Below are positions 23,098 through 35,005 of a stretch of 64,000 bases of DNA, piece by piece (within the stretch, counting starts at the first letter, position 1; every line of letters starts with the position of its first letter). The DNA comes from Clavibacter sp. VKM Ac-2873 (GTDB lineage: Bacteria; Actinomycetota; Actinomycetes; Actinomycetales; Microbacteriaceae), in NCBI RefSeq assembly GCF_015351075.1, contig NZ_JADKRS010000001.1, positions 434,001-498,000 of the forward strand, in the 5' to 3' direction. The translations under genes were made by a program, and so were the position numbers. The notes beneath the pieces are model-generated. The model saw only the letters and a list, made by a program, of their open reading frames with translations. It did not search any database and was not told the origin of the DNA.

Positions 23098-23430
23098 CTA
23101 CCTCAGCGTCTTGATGAGCTTGACGAGGACCTTGCCGGAGATCCAGATGACGGGCGTCGCCACCGCGAGCAGCGCGATGACGTTGGGCTGGAAGCGCACC
23201 TCGCCGTCCGTGGCGATGTAGGCGCCGATCGGCCAGGTGGCGCCGCCGCCGCCGCCACCGCCCGCGACGTTGCCGTCGGAGTCGGGGAGGTCGCTGCCCC
23301 CGCCGAAGCCGTACCAGGCGAATGCCACCGGCACGATGGTCGAGCCGTCGATGTCGAGGGGGTCGCCGTAGACCGTCCCCACTCCGGCGTTCTTCACGTT
23401 CTCTGCGAGCTGTGCGACGAGGTTGGTCAT
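23098..23430 (-). CDS. GerW/YtfJ-family protein
   Basis: The 110-residue protein shows the GerW family pattern: GVGTVYGDPLDIDGSTIVPV, FAWYGFGGG, a seven-glycine run (GGGGGGGATWPIGAY), then a C-terminal hydrophobic stretch VIALLAVATPVIWISGK that could be a membrane anchor. In Bacillus, GerW is a spore germination protein, but relatives occur in many non-sporing actinobacteria with unknown role. ATG 23430 lies 7 bases after TACGGT, predicting a leaderless mRNA. It is a single-gene unit with its own terminator. Confidence 0.85.
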   Translation of the reverse strand: MTNLVAQLAENVKNAGVGTVYGDPLDIDGSTIVPVAFAWYGFGGGSDLPDSDGNVAGGGGGGGATWPIGAYIATDGEVRFQPNVIALLAVATPVIWISGKVLVKLIKTLR

Positions 23431-23437
23431 GCGACCC

Positions 23438-23443
23438 ACCGTA
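23438..23443 (-). promoter_or_regulatory. -10-like TACGGT for the GerW-like gene
   Basis: TACGGT ends 7 bases before ATG 23430 with no ribosome site between them. Confidence 0.5.
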
Positions 23444-23487
23444 CCCCGCGAGCCCCTCCGGATGCCGGGCGATCCCCGTCCTCGCGG

Positions 23488-23493
23488 TACCCT
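23488..23493 (+). promoter_or_regulatory. -10-like TACCCT for the glgX-treY-treZ operon
   Basis: TACCCT would start transcription near 23500 and leave a leader of about 136 bases before the glgX TTG. I see no riboswitch in that leader. Confidence 0.35.
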
Positions 23494-23635
23494 CGCCCCT
23501 GGTGCGTCGCTGCGTCGCATCCGGCCTCCCCGCCGCTGCGGCCCCGCGGATCCACCGCATTGCCCCGCCCCCGACGGACCCCGCGCGCACGCGTGCGCGC
23601 CGCCGGCGGACGAGTCGACCCAACTGGAGGACCAC

Positions 23636-25836
<2,201 letters not shown>

Positions 25837-25840
<4 letters not shown>

Positions 25841-28188
25841 GAACCCCCATCTCCACCTACCGGTTCCAGGTGCGGGAGTCGTTCGACCTCGCCGCCGTGG
25901 CCGAGCAGCTGCCGTACGTGAAGGACCTCGGCGCGGACTGGGTGTACCTCAGCCCGATCCTCGCGGCCGAGCCCGGATCCGACCACGGCTACGACGTGGT
26001 CGACCACTCCCGGGTGGACCCGTCCCGCGGTGGAGCGGCGGGGCTGCAGGCGGTCGCGGATCGCGCCCACGCGCTGGGCCTCGGCGTCCTGGTGGACATC
26101 GTCCCCAACCACGTCGGGGTCGCCACGCCCGTCGAGAGCCTCTGGTGGTGGGACCTGCTCACGCACGGCACGGCGAGCCGCTACGCCGACGCGTTCGACG
26201 TGGACTGGGACTTCGGGCAGGGCAAGGTGCGGATCCCCGTCCTCGGCGACGGCGAGTCCGAGCTCGACGAGCTGGCGCTGGTGCGCGGTGACGACGGCAC
26301 GGTGGAGCTGCGCTACTACGACCAGCGGTTCCCGGTCGCGCCCGGCACCGCCGAGGACGACGGGGACGCCCGCACGGTGCACGAGCGCCAGTCCTACGAG
26401 CTGATCAACTGGCGCCGCGCGGACGCCGAGCTCAACTACCGCCGGTTCTTCGCGGTCAACACGCTCGCGGGCATCCGCGTGGAGCTGCCGCGCGTCTTCG
26501 AGGAGTCGCACGCGGAGATCTCGCGCTGGTGCCGCGACGGCCTCGCCGACGGCCTCCGCGTCGACCACCCGGACGGCCTGCTCGACCCGAAGGGGTACCT
26601 CGACGACCTCGCCCGCCTCACGGGCGGCGCGTACGTGCTCGTGGAGAAGATCCTCGAACCCGGCGAGACCCTGCCCACCGACTGGGCGACCGCCGGCACC
26701 ACCGGCTACGACGCGCTCGCGGAGATCGACCGCGTGCTCGTCGACCCCGACGGCCAGGTCGAGCTCGACCACCTCGAGGCGTCGCTGCGCGGCCTGCCGC
26801 AGGGCGAGCTCACCAGCTGGGCCGACATGATCCGCGGCACCAAGCGCGGCATCGCCGACGGGATCCTCCGCAGCGAGGTGCTCCGGCTCGAGCGGCTCGT
26901 GGAGGACGCGCCCGCGGACGCCGCGGACGCGCTCGCCGAGCTCCTCGCCACCTTCCCCGTGTACCGGAGCTACCTGCCGGGCGGGCTGGCGCACCTCGAG
27001 GAGGCCGCCGAGGCCGCGCGCGCGAGCCGCCCCGACCTCCTCGCCACCATCGACGCGCTGATGCCGCAGCTCTCCGACCCGTCCACGCGCGTCGCCCAGC
27101 GCTTCCAGCAGACGAGCGGCATGGTCATGGCCAAGGGCGTCGAGGACACCGCGTTCTACCGGTACTCGCGGCTCGTCTCGCTCAACGAGGTCGGCGCCGA
27201 CCCGTCGATCTTCGCCATCGACGTCGACGACTTCCACGCCCGCCAGCAGGAGCGGCACCGCATCGCGCCGCACGCCATGACGACGCTCTCCACGCACGAC
27301 ACGAAGCGCGGCGAGGACGTGCGCGCCCGCATCGACGTGCTCTCCGAGACGCCCGAGGCCTGGCGCGACGCGCTCGGCCAGCTCCGCGAGGTCGCGCCCA
27401 CCGGCGACGGCCCGTTCGAGAACCTGCTCTGGCAGACGCTCGTCGGCACCTGGCCGGCGTCGCGCGAGCGCCTGCACGCGTACGCCGAGAAGGCGTCGCG
27501 CGAGGCCGGCGACTCGACCACGTGGACCGCGCCCGACGAGGCGTTCGAGGAGCGGATGCACGCGCTCGTCGACGCCGCGTTCGACGACCCGCGCGCCCGC
27601 ACGATCGTCGCCGGGCTCTACGACCGGCTCTCCGGCCCCGGCTGGTCGAACTCCCTGGCGGCCAAGGCCATCCAGGTCACCGCGCCCGGCATGCCCGACG
27701 TGTACCAGGGCAGCGAGCTGTGGGAGACGAGCCTCGTGGATCCCGACAACCGCCGCGCGGTCGACTTCGGCATGCGCCGCGCCGCCCTCGACGCCGTGCT
27801 CACGGGCGCCGAGCCCGCGATCGACGAGACGGGGGCCGCCAAGCTCCTCGTCACGGCGCGCGCGCTCCGCCTCCGCCGCGACCACCCGGAGCTGTTCACG
27901 GGCTACGACCCCGTGCGCGCGACCGGCGACGCCGCCGCCCACGTGATCGCCTTCGACCGCGGCGGCGCGATCACCGTCGCGACCCGACTGCCCGTCGGCC
28001 TCGAGACCGGCGGCGGCTGGGGATCCACGGCGATCACCCTGCCCGAGGGCGAGCTCGTCGACCACGTGAGCGGCCGTCGCCTCGACGGCGGGCGCGTGTC
28101 CGTCGCGGCCCTCCTCGCCGACTACCCGGTCGCGATCCTCGCGCCCGCATCCACCGCATCCGACATCACCCCCGGGAGCCGAGCATGA
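25837..28188 (+). CDS. treY: Maltooligosyltrehalose synthase
   Basis: The 783-residue GH13 isomerase converts the reducing-end alpha-1,4 link of maltodextrins to alpha,alpha-1,1, forming maltooligosyl trehalose. It begins [10 protein letters not shown], the family start, with [18 protein letters not shown] and ALVEK-like VLVEKIL in the active-site regions and [12 protein letters not shown] for region IV. TTG at 25837 is used: it overlaps the glgX stop by four bases and has AAGGAG about 10 bases upstream. It acts between GlgX and TreZ in the TreXYZ route from glycogen to trehalose. Confidence 0.95.
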
Positions 28189-29987
28189 CCGACGACCGCT
28201 TCGACATCTGGGCCCCGAAGGCCCGCACCCTCGCCCTCTCCGTGGGCGACGAGCGCCTGCCGCTCTCGCCCGTGGGCGACGGCTGGTGGACCCTCGACGC
28301 CGACCGCGCCGAGGCCCTCCCCTCCGGCGACCTCGACTACGGCTACCTCGTGGACGACGGCGACACCGCCCTGCCCGACCCGCGCTCGCGTCGCCAGCCC
28401 GACGGCGTCCACGGCCGCTCGCGCACGTACGACCCGTCGTCGTTCGCGTGGACGGACCAGGCGTGGACCGGCCGCCAGCTCGCCGGCGCCGTCATCTACG
28501 AGATGCACATCGGCACGTTCACGCCCGACGGCACCCTCGACTCCGCCATCGACCGGCTCGACCACCTGGTCGCGCTCGGGGTCGACCTCGTGGAGGTGCT
28601 GCCGGTCAACGGCTTCAACGGCACGCACAACTGGGGATACGACGGCGTCCTCTGGTACGCGGTGCAGGAGACCTACGGCGGACCCGAGGCCTACCAGCGC
28701 TTCGTCGACGCGTGCCACGCGCGCGGCCTCGGCGTCGTGCAGGACGTCGTGTACAACCACCTCGGACCGTCCGGCAACTACCTGCCCGCCTACGGCCCGT
28801 ACCTGCACGAGGCCTCGGCCAACACGTGGGGCTCCAGCCTCAACCTCGACGGCGAGGACTCCGGTCCCGTCCGCGAGTACATCATCGACAACGCGCTCAT
28901 GTGGCTCGGCGACTACCACGTCGACGCGCTGCGACTCGATGCGGTGCACGCCCTCGTCGACCACACGGCGACGCACCTCCTCGAGGAGCTCGCGGTGCAG
29001 GTGGACGTCCTCTCCGCGCACGTCGGCCGGCCGCTCACGCTCATCGCGGAGTCCGACCTCAACGACCCGAAGCTGATCACCTCGCGCGAGGCGCACGGCT
29101 ACGGGCTCGACGCGCAGTGGAGCGACGACTTCCACCACGCCGTCCACGTCGCCCTGACGGGTGAGACGACCGGCTACTACGAGGACTTCGCGTCGCTCGG
29201 GGCGCTCGCCAAGGTCATCACGCGCGGCTTCTTCCACGACGGCACGTGGTCGTCGTTCCGCGGCCGCGTGCACGGGCGCCCGCTCGACACCGAGCGGATC
29301 CCCGCGCACCGCCTCGTGGTCGCGAACCAGAACCACGACCAGATCGGCAACCGCGCCACCGGCGACCGCCTCTCGGCGACGCTCGACGAGGGGGGCCTCG
29401 CGCTGGCCGCGGTCCTCACCCTGACGTCGCCCTTCACGCCCATGCTCTTCATGGGCGAGGAGTGGGGTGCGACGACGCCGTGGCAGTTCTTCACCTCCCA
29501 CCCCGAGCACGACCTCGGCGAGGCGACCGCCACGGGCCGCATCGCGGAGTTCGCGAAGATGGGCTGGGACGAGTCGGTCGTGCCGAACCCGCAGGACCTC
29601 TCGACCTTCCAGGACTCGAAGCTCGACTGGTCGGAGCTCTACGGGACCGAGGCCGCCGACTCGCCGCACGCGCGCCTCTTCGCGCTGTACGGCGAGCTGA
29701 TCCGCCTGCGTCGGGCCCACCCGGACCTCACCGACCCCCGGTTCGCCGAGGTCGAGGTCGAGGTGCACGAGGAGGCGCGCCTGCTCGTGATGGACCGCGG
29801 CGAGCTGTCCATCGTCGTCAACCTGTCCGACGAGGAGCGGCGCGTGCCCGTCGTGGGCGAGCGTCCGGCGCTGCTGCTCGCGACGGCCCCGGCCGTCGCC
29901 CTGGGTGACGACGAGGTGGTGCTGCCCGCGCGCTCGGCCGCGATCCTCGGCCCGGTGGCCGACTCCGCCGAGGCGCTGCTGGCCTGA
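28185..29987 (+). CDS. treZ: Maltooligosyltrehalose trehalohydrolase
   Basis: The 600-residue GH13 hydrolase releases trehalose from maltooligosyl trehalose. After an N-terminal beta domain (FDIWAPKA) it shows [20 protein letters not shown] (in parts), [18 protein letters not shown] with the nucleophile Asp, IAESDLNDP with the acid Glu, and [10 protein letters not shown] for region IV, all characteristic of TreZ. The ATG at 28185 overlaps the treY TGA (ATGA), so the three genes form one translationally coupled operon. Trehalose serves as osmoprotectant and cell-envelope glycolipid precursor in actinobacteria. Confidence 0.95.
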   Translation: MTDDRFDIWAPKARTLALSVGDERLPLSPVGDGWWTLDADRAEALPSGDLDYGYLVDDGDTALPDPRSRRQPDGVHGRSRTYDPSSFAWTDQAWTGRQLAGAVIYEMHIGTFTPDGTLDSAIDRLDHLVALGVDLVEVLPVNGFNGTHNWGYDGVLWYAVQETYGGPEAYQRFVDACHARGLGVVQDVVYNHLGPSGNYLPAYGPYLHEASANTWGSSLNLDGEDSGPVREYIIDNALMWLGDYHVDALRLDAVHALVDHTATHLLEELAVQVDVLSAHVGRPLTLIAESDLNDPKLITSREAHGYGLDAQWSDDFHHAVHVALTGETTGYYEDFASLGALAKVITRGFFHDGTWSSFRGRVHGRPLDTERIPAHRLVVANQNHDQIGNRATGDRLSATLDEGGLALAAVLTLTSPFTPMLFMGEEWGATTPWQFFTSHPEHDLGEATATGRIAEFAKMGWDESVVPNPQDLSTFQDSKLDWSELYGTEAADSPHARLFALYGELIRLRRAHPDLTDPRFAEVEVEVHEEARLLVMDRGELSIVVNLSDEERRVPVVGERPALLLATAPAVALGDDEVVLPARSAAILGPVADSAEALLA

Positions 29988-29998
29988 TCGACCGCTCG

Positions 29999-30043
29999 GG
30001 GGCGGGTCGGACGCGGCGCGCGAGCGCACGCCCGGCCCGCCCC
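29999..30043 (+). terminator. Hairpin after treZ
   Basis: A 9-bp stem (29999-30007 with 30035-30043, one G-T pair) encloses a GC-rich loop, 12 bases after the treZ stop. Confidence 0.5.
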
Positions 30044-30064
30044 TGGCACGTCACATGCCCGTGA

Positions 30065-30070
30065 TACGGT
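30065..30070 (+). promoter_or_regulatory. -10-like TACGGT for the UDP-sugar dehydrogenase gene
   Basis: TACGGT would start transcription near 30077 and give a 43-base leader carrying GAAGGA before the GTG at 30120. Confidence 0.4.
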
Positions 30071-30119
30071 GCCGACGCCGCGGCCCGGCGGCCCTCCCCA
30101 CCATGTGAAGGACACCCCT

Positions 30120-31433
30120 GTGCGCATCTCCGTCATCGGCTGCGGCTACCTCGGCACGGTCCACGCGGCGTGCATGAGCCGCCTCGGGCACGACGTGGTC
30201 GCGATCGACGTGGACGCCGCGAAGATCGCCTCGCTGCAGACCGGCGTCGCGCCGTTCTTCGAGCCCGGCCTGCCTGACCTCCTCACCGAGCAGCTGGCGA
30301 CCGGCCGTCTCCGCTTCACCACCGACACGGCGGAGGCCGCCGGCGCGCAGGTGCACTTCATCGCCGTCGGCACGCCGCAGAAGCGCGGCGAGAACGCCGC
30401 CGACATGACCTACGTGGACGCCGCGGTCGACGCGCTGATCCCCCACCTGGCGCCCGGCGACGTCGTCGCCGGGAAGTCGACCGTGCCCGTGGGCACCGCG
30501 CGGCGGCTGGCGGAACGCATCGCCGCGCGCGTCCCCGGCGCGACGCTCGTCTGGAACCCGGAGTTCCTGCGCGAGGGCTTCGCGGTCGAGGACACGCTCA
30601 CGCCCGACCGCTTCGTCTACGGCCTGCCAGCCGGCGAGGCCGGCGAGGCCGCCCGGTCGGCGCTCGACGAGGTCTACGGCGCGGCCCTCGGCACCGGCAC
30701 CGCCCGCGTCACGACCGACTACGAGACCGCCGAGCTCGTCAAGGTGTCCGCCAACGCGTTCCTCGCCACGAAGATCTCCTTCATCAACGCCATGGCGGAG
30801 GTGTGCGAGGCCACCGGCGCCGACGTCACCCAGCTGGCGGACGCCATCGGGTACGACGACCGCATCGGCCGCCGCTTCCTCAACGCCGGCATCGGCTTCG
30901 GCGGCGGCTGCCTGCCCAAGGACATCCGCGCCTTCATGGCGCGGGCGGGCGAGCTCGGCGCCGACCAGGCGCTCACCTTCCTCCGCGAGGTCGACTCCAT
31001 CAACATGCGCCGGCGCGTGCGCGCGGTCGACGTGGCGCGCGAGGTCTGCGGCGGATCGCTGCTCGGCCGCAACATCGCGGTGCTGGGCCTCGCCTTCAAG
31101 CCGGAGTCGGACGACGTGCGCGACTCCCCCGCGCTCAGCATCTCCGCGCAGCTGCAGCTGCAGGGCGCGCGCGTGCTCGCGACGGATCCGTACGCCAACG
31201 AGAACTCGCGCCGCCGCTTCCCGGAGCTCACCTACGTCGACACCTGGCAGGAGGCGGCGCGCGACGCCGACGCCGTCATGGTGCTCACGGAGTGGAAGCA
31301 GTACCGCGCGATCGACCCCGCCGAGCTCAAGGCCATCGTGACGACGCCCGTGATCGTCGACGGACGCAACTGCCTGGATCCCGTCGCGTGGCGCGCCGCC
31401 GGGTGGCGCTACCGCGGCATGGGCCGGCCCTAG
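30120..31433 (+). CDS. UDP-glucose/GDP-mannose dehydrogenase family protein (UDP-glucose 6-dehydrogenase type)
   Basis: The 437-residue enzyme should oxidise a nucleotide sugar twice with NAD+, most likely UDP-glucose to UDP-glucuronate for cell-surface polysaccharide. It has the Rossmann start ISVIGCGYLGTVHAACMSRLGH (in parts), WNPEFLREGFAVED, the central helix domain ELVKVSANAFLATKISF, and the catalytic-cysteine loop GFGGGCLPKDIRAF with Cys near residue 262. The C-terminal sugar-binding domain follows (LGLAFKPESDDVRDSP). Start GTG 30120 gives MRISVIGCGYLG and has GAAGGA upstream. The exact sugar is not fixed by sequence. Confidence 0.9.
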   Translation: MRISVIGCGYLGTVHAACMSRLGHDVVAIDVDAAKIASLQTGVAPFFEPGLPDLLTEQLATGRLRFTTDTAEAAGAQVHFIAVGTPQKRGENAADMTYVDAAVDALIPHLAPGDVVAGKSTVPVGTARRLAERIAARVPGATLVWNPEFLREGFAVEDTLTPDRFVYGLPAGEAGEAARSALDEVYGAALGTGTARVTTDYETAELVKVSANAFLATKISFINAMAEVCEATGADVTQLADAIGYDDRIGRRFLNAGIGFGGGCLPKDIRAFMARAGELGADQALTFLREVDSINMRRRVRAVDVAREVCGGSLLGRNIAVLGLAFKPESDDVRDSPALSISAQLQLQGARVLATDPYANENSRRRFPELTYVDTWQEAARDADAVMVLTEWKQYRAIDPAELKAIVTTPVIVDGRNCLDPVAWRAAGWRYRGMGRP

Positions 31434-31467
31434 CCCGCGCGCGGCGCCCGCGCCCCGGCGCGGCGGA

Positions 31468-31953
31468 TCAGCGCGGGGTGGTGGCCGCGATGCCGAACAG
31501 CGTGCCGCCCGCGACGATGATCGAGAGCACGAACGCGACGGGGATGAGCAGCAGCAGGCCGTTGAGGACGAGTCCCGTGATGGCGAAGCCGCGGCCGGCC
31601 GGCTCCTTGCGGAACCCGACGATGCCGAACACGAGGCCGATGAGCGGGCAGAGGAACGTCCAGAAGAAGAACACCGAGACGAGGCCCAGGATCATCGACG
31701 TGAGGCTGAGGCCCTTGGGCGGCGCGACCGCGTAGACCGGCTGGCCCCAGGCGACCGCAGCCGGGGAGGGCGGGACCGGCGCGGGCGCGAGGCCGTAGGG
31801 AGCCGCGGCGGACGCCGACGGGTACGGGTGCTGCGCGACGGGAGGCGCCGGGGCGGCGGTCGCAGCGGGCGCCGGGACCGCTGCCTCCTCCCCTGCGGCT
31901 ACGCGGTCGACGGGGACCTGGTCGTCGGGGGTGGGCGCGGCGGGATCGGTCAT
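31468..31953 (-). CDS. DUF4190-type small membrane protein
   Basis: The 161-residue protein has a Pro/Ala-rich disordered N-terminal half (about 1-80) and two membrane segments in the C-terminal half. Between and after them is the DUF4190-like pattern LGLVSVFFFWTFLCPLIGLVFGIVGFRK with AGRGFAITGLVLNG (quoted in parts). No enzymatic motif is visible. It starts 11 bases after the dinB stop on the same strand and is likely co-transcribed, with no evident functional link to DNA repair. Confidence 0.8.
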   Translation of the reverse strand: MTDPAAPTPDDQVPVDRVAAGEEAAVPAPAATAAPAPPVAQHPYPSASAAAPYGLAPAPVPPSPAAVAWGQPVYAVAPPKGLSLTSMILGLVSVFFFWTFLCPLIGLVFGIVGFRKEPAGRGFAITGLVLNGLLLLIPVAFVLSIIVAGGTLFGIAATTPR

Positions 31954-31964
31954 GGTGGTCCTCG

Positions 31965-33257
31965 TCAGTCGGGCGGGTGTCCGGCGAGGTTACCGCGCGC
32001 GGCCGCCTCGGTGCGCGGATCCGACACGGTCGCCCGCTTCGCTCCCGGCTTCCGGAGCAGCGACGCGGGGCCGATGGCGCCGCGCCCGAAGCGCTCCGCC
32101 GCCTGGTCGACCGTGCGCTCGGCCTCGCGCCAGCCCTCGTCGGCGTCCCACAGTGCGACGGCGCGGTTGTCGGCGTCGTCGAGCTGCTCCGCGCGCACGC
32201 CCACGAGCCGGATGCGGTCGCCGGGCCGGGCGACCTGCTCGTAGACGTCGCGGATCTCGTCGTAGATGCGGCGCGCGACGTCGGTGGGCTCCGACAGGGT
32301 GCGGGACCGGGTGATGGTGCGGAAGTCGGAGTAGCGGAGCTTGAGCGAGACGGTGCGCGCCGTGACCCCGGCGCGCCGCAGCCGCTCGGCGACGCGCGTC
32401 GCCTGGCCGAGGAGCTCGCGGCGCACGATCTCGGGATCCGTCACGTCGTCATGGAACGTGTTCTCGTGCCCCATGCTCTTCTCCTCGCGATGCGTGGTGA
32501 CGCGCCGGGGATCACGCCCCCAGGAGAGGTCGTGCAGCCGGGCGCCCGCGGACTCGCCGAGCATCGACTGCAGCGCGGGCAGCGGCGTGTCCGCGATGTC
32601 GGCGACCGTGCGCAGGCCGCGCCGCACGAGGGCCTCCTCGGTGGTCCTCCCGACGCCCCACAGGGCGCCCACCGGCAACCCGTGCAGGAACGGCAGCGTC
32701 TCGGCGGCGGGGATGACGAGCAGGCCGTCGGGCTTGCAGCGGGTGCTCGCGAGCTTCGCGACGAACTTGGTGGACGCGGCGCCGACCGAGCAGGTGAGGC
32801 CGGTCTCGGCGTGCACGCGGCGCCGGATCATCGCGCCGATCTCGGCGGGCGAGCCGAAGAGGCCCCGTGCGCCCGCCACGTCGAGGAACGCCTCGTCGAT
32901 GCTGAGCGGCTCGACGAGCGGCGTGACATCCCGGAAGACGCCCATGACGACGCGGGACCAGTGCGCGTACTTCTCCATGTGCCCGCCGATGACCGTGGCC
33001 TGCGGGCAGAGGCGCAGGGCCTGCGCCATGGGCATGGCCGAGCGGACGCCGAAGCGCCGGGCCTCGTAGGTGGCGCTCGTGACCACGCCGCGCCCCGACG
33101 ACCCGCCGACGATGACCGGGGTGCCGCGGAGCTCCGGCCGCTCGAGCAGCTCGACGGCGGCGAAGAACGCATCCATGTCGACGTGGAGGATGGTGGCCTC
33201 GGAGTCGTCCGCGCTCGCGTCAGACGTGCGCCTGGTGGATCCGTCCTGCCTGCTCAT
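31965..33257 (-). CDS. dinB: DNA polymerase IV (Y-family)
   Basis: The 430-residue translesion polymerase copies past damaged bases with low fidelity. The palm motifs are ILHVDMDAFFAAVE with the first metal Asp and SIDEAFLDVAG with the Asp-Glu pair. The thumb has helix-hairpin-helix WGVGRTTEEAL, and the little-finger domain includes VSLKLRYSDFRTITRS. The last 40 residues are basic. No clear beta-clamp motif is seen at the extreme C-terminus. ATG 33257 has TAGCGT 9 bases upstream, so the leader is very short. Confidence 0.93.
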   Translation of the reverse strand: MSRQDGSTRRTSDASADDSEATILHVDMDAFFAAVELLERPELRGTPVIVGGSSGRGVVTSATYEARRFGVRSAMPMAQALRLCPQATVIGGHMEKYAHWSRVVMGVFRDVTPLVEPLSIDEAFLDVAGARGLFGSPAEIGAMIRRRVHAETGLTCSVGAASTKFVAKLASTRCKPDGLLVIPAAETLPFLHGLPVGALWGVGRTTEEALVRRGLRTVADIADTPLPALQSMLGESAGARLHDLSWGRDPRRVTTHREEKSMGHENTFHDDVTDPEIVRRELLGQATRVAERLRRAGVTARTVSLKLRYSDFRTITRSRTLSEPTDVARRIYDEIRDVYEQVARPGDRIRLVGVRAEQLDDADNRAVALWDADEGWREAERTVDQAAERFGRGAIGPASLLRKPGAKRATVSDPRTEAAARGNLAGHPPD

Positions 33258-33324
33258 CTCGTGTCCACGCTAGCCCGGGCCGCCGACATCGGCCGCGCGG
33301 GCGGATCCCGGCGGGTGCGCGCGA

Positions 33325-34284
33325 TCAGGCCGCGGGCTGGGCGCGGTGGCCGGCGTCGCCGGACGACGACCCGCCGGGAGCGGCCTGCAGCCGCGCGATG
33401 CGCTTCAGCGCGGCCTGGTGGCTGGTGGACTGGTCGCCCATCACGCGCCCCGCGACGCCCAGCATCACGCGGGTCGAGGCGAGCGCCGGCAGCGGGAACG
33501 GGCCGAACGACGCCCGGTCCAGCCCGAGCAGCTCGCGGTACCGCGGCTCGAGCGACGCGACGGCGCCCGCGAAGAGCACGCGGTAGGCCGGCAGCATGGA
33601 CGGCCGGAGCGGCGGCTCGCGGAGGAAGGAGATCGTCTCGCGGGTCCGCTCGTCCGCGCGGAGGAGGCCCTGGTCGTGGAACGCGTCGATCTGCGCGTGC
33701 AGCTCGGCGTGCGAGCGCGGCGGCGCCTCGACGCCCATGAGCTCGCCGGCCTTCGCCCACTCGGCGACGTAGCGGTCGGGTCCGCCGGGGATCGGCGGCC
33801 CCCACTGCATGTGCGTGCTGAGGAACGCGTCGGTGAAGACCATGTGCACCCAGGCGAGGAGGTCGGGGTCGTTCGCGCTGTAGGGGCGCTCCACGCCGCG
33901 GCCGTCGACGAACGTGCCCTGCACCTTGCGGTGGTAGCCGCGGACGCGCCTGCTGACGTCGACCGCCGTGTCCCGGTCGCCGAACGAGGTGGTGATGACC
34001 CAGCGCACGGTGCCGGCGAGGCGGCCGAGGGGATCCTCCCGGTAGCGCGACCAGTCGTGGACGCCCGCCATCGCGCCCGGGTGCAGCGTCTGCATGAGGA
34101 GGGCGCGGATCCCGGCGACGAGCGTCGGCATCCCGCCGTGCACGGCCCAGACCGCGGAGCCGGGGCCGAACCAGCCCGGGTCGTCACCGAGCTCGAGGTC
34201 CTGGATCCACTGGGGTCGCCCCTCGGAGTCCGCGGAGAACGTCTCCAGGATGTGGGACTTCCAGCGGTCCGCGAATCTGCTCAC
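33325..34284 (-). CDS. MpaB/latex-clearing-like oxygenase family protein (DUF2236)
   Basis: The 319-residue protein belongs to the DUF2236 family, which includes the fungal MpaB oxygenase and bacterial latex-clearing proteins that bind b-type haem. Visible markers are GPGSAVWAVHGGMPTLVAGIRALLMQ (in parts), HPGAMAGVHDWSRYREDPLGRL, and ANDPDLLAWVHMVFTDAFL, whose His residues fit the haem-ligand region. There is no signal peptide. Two GTG starts are possible. GTG 34284 is preferred because TAGGTT lies 7 bases before it; GTG 34290 would be one base from the hexamer. The substrate is unknown. Confidence 0.82.
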   Translation of the reverse strand: MSRFADRWKSHILETFSADSEGRPQWIQDLELGDDPGWFGPGSAVWAVHGGMPTLVAGIRALLMQTLHPGAMAGVHDWSRYREDPLGRLAGTVRWVITTSFGDRDTAVDVSRRVRGYHRKVQGTFVDGRGVERPYSANDPDLLAWVHMVFTDAFLSTHMQWGPPIPGGPDRYVAEWAKAGELMGVEAPPRSHAELHAQIDAFHDQGLLRADERTRETISFLREPPLRPSMLPAYRVLFAGAVASLEPRYRELLGLDRASFGPFPLPALASTRVMLGVAGRVMGDQSTSHQAALKRIARLQAAPGGSSSGDAGHRAQPAA

Positions 34285-34291
34285 GTCCACG

Positions 34292-34297
34292 AACCTA
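34292..34297 (-). promoter_or_regulatory. -10-like TAGGTT for the MpaB-family gene
   Basis: TAGGTT ends 7 bases before GTG 34284 and thereby favours that start over GTG 34290. Confidence 0.45.
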
Positions 34298-34407
34298 TCC
34301 CCCTGCCCGCGCGGTGAGGAGGCCGCGACGCCCCCGATGCCGAGCGGTCCGGGCCGGGCTCCCGGGCATCACCCCCGTACTGGGGGACGCGAGTCCCGTC
34401 GCCGCGG

Positions 34408-34941
34408 TCAGCCGTCGAGGAGCGCCACGAGCGCGGCCACCGTCCGGGCGTTCCTGGCCGTGACCGACGCCCCGAGCCCGCGCCAGAAGGCCGGAGGGAC
34501 GCGCGAGGCCGACACGCCGTCGGGGTGCCAGGAGTAGACCGCGTCCGACGCGACCTCGACGAGGTCGGGGGCGATCGAGGCGGCGGGAGGCGCGGCGGGC
34601 AGCGGATCCAGGGGGCGGTCCAGGAAGGAGACGAGGAGACGGCTCGGGTCGTCGGCGACCGGGCCGAACGGGATGCCGGCGGCGATGCGGCGGAAGTCGG
34701 CAGCGGGCAGGAGGTGCACGTCGGCGGTCACGCCCGTGGCGAGCCGCACGGCGTCCTCGATGGCCACGGCGGCGCCCCGGCCGCTGGGCCGCTCGTGGTC
34801 GACCACGGCGTTCCCGCTCCGCAGGTGCGTGCGCACGCCCAGGTAGCCGAGCCCCGCGAGCACCGCGGCCAGCTGCGCCATCGGCACCTGCTTCGCCCGT
34901 CCGACGTTGATCCCGCGCAGCAGCACGACCGATCGCTCCAT
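34408..34941 (-). CDS. DUF1697 domain protein
   Basis: The 177-residue protein opens with VVLLRGINVGRAKQVPMAQL and THLRSGNAVVDHE, the signature of the widespread DUF1697 family, and ends with the family-type WRGLGASVTARNARTVAAL. These proteins are small, soluble, and of unknown function. ATG 34941 is the natural start. The gene is 117 bases upstream of the MpaB-family gene on the same strand; the gap is featureless apart from that gene's own promoter. Confidence 0.88.
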   Translation of the reverse strand: MERSVVLLRGINVGRAKQVPMAQLAAVLAGLGYLGVRTHLRSGNAVVDHERPSGRGAAVAIEDAVRLATGVTADVHLLPAADFRRIAAGIPFGPVADDPSRLLVSFLDRPLDPLPAAPPAASIAPDLVEVASDAVYSWHPDGVSASRVPPAFWRGLGASVTARNARTVAALVALLDG

Positions 34942-35005
34942 GCGGCACCCGCTCCCGGCGGCTCCGTCGCCGTCGGAACCAGTCTGGCCCGGCCGTGCGC
35001 CGGCG

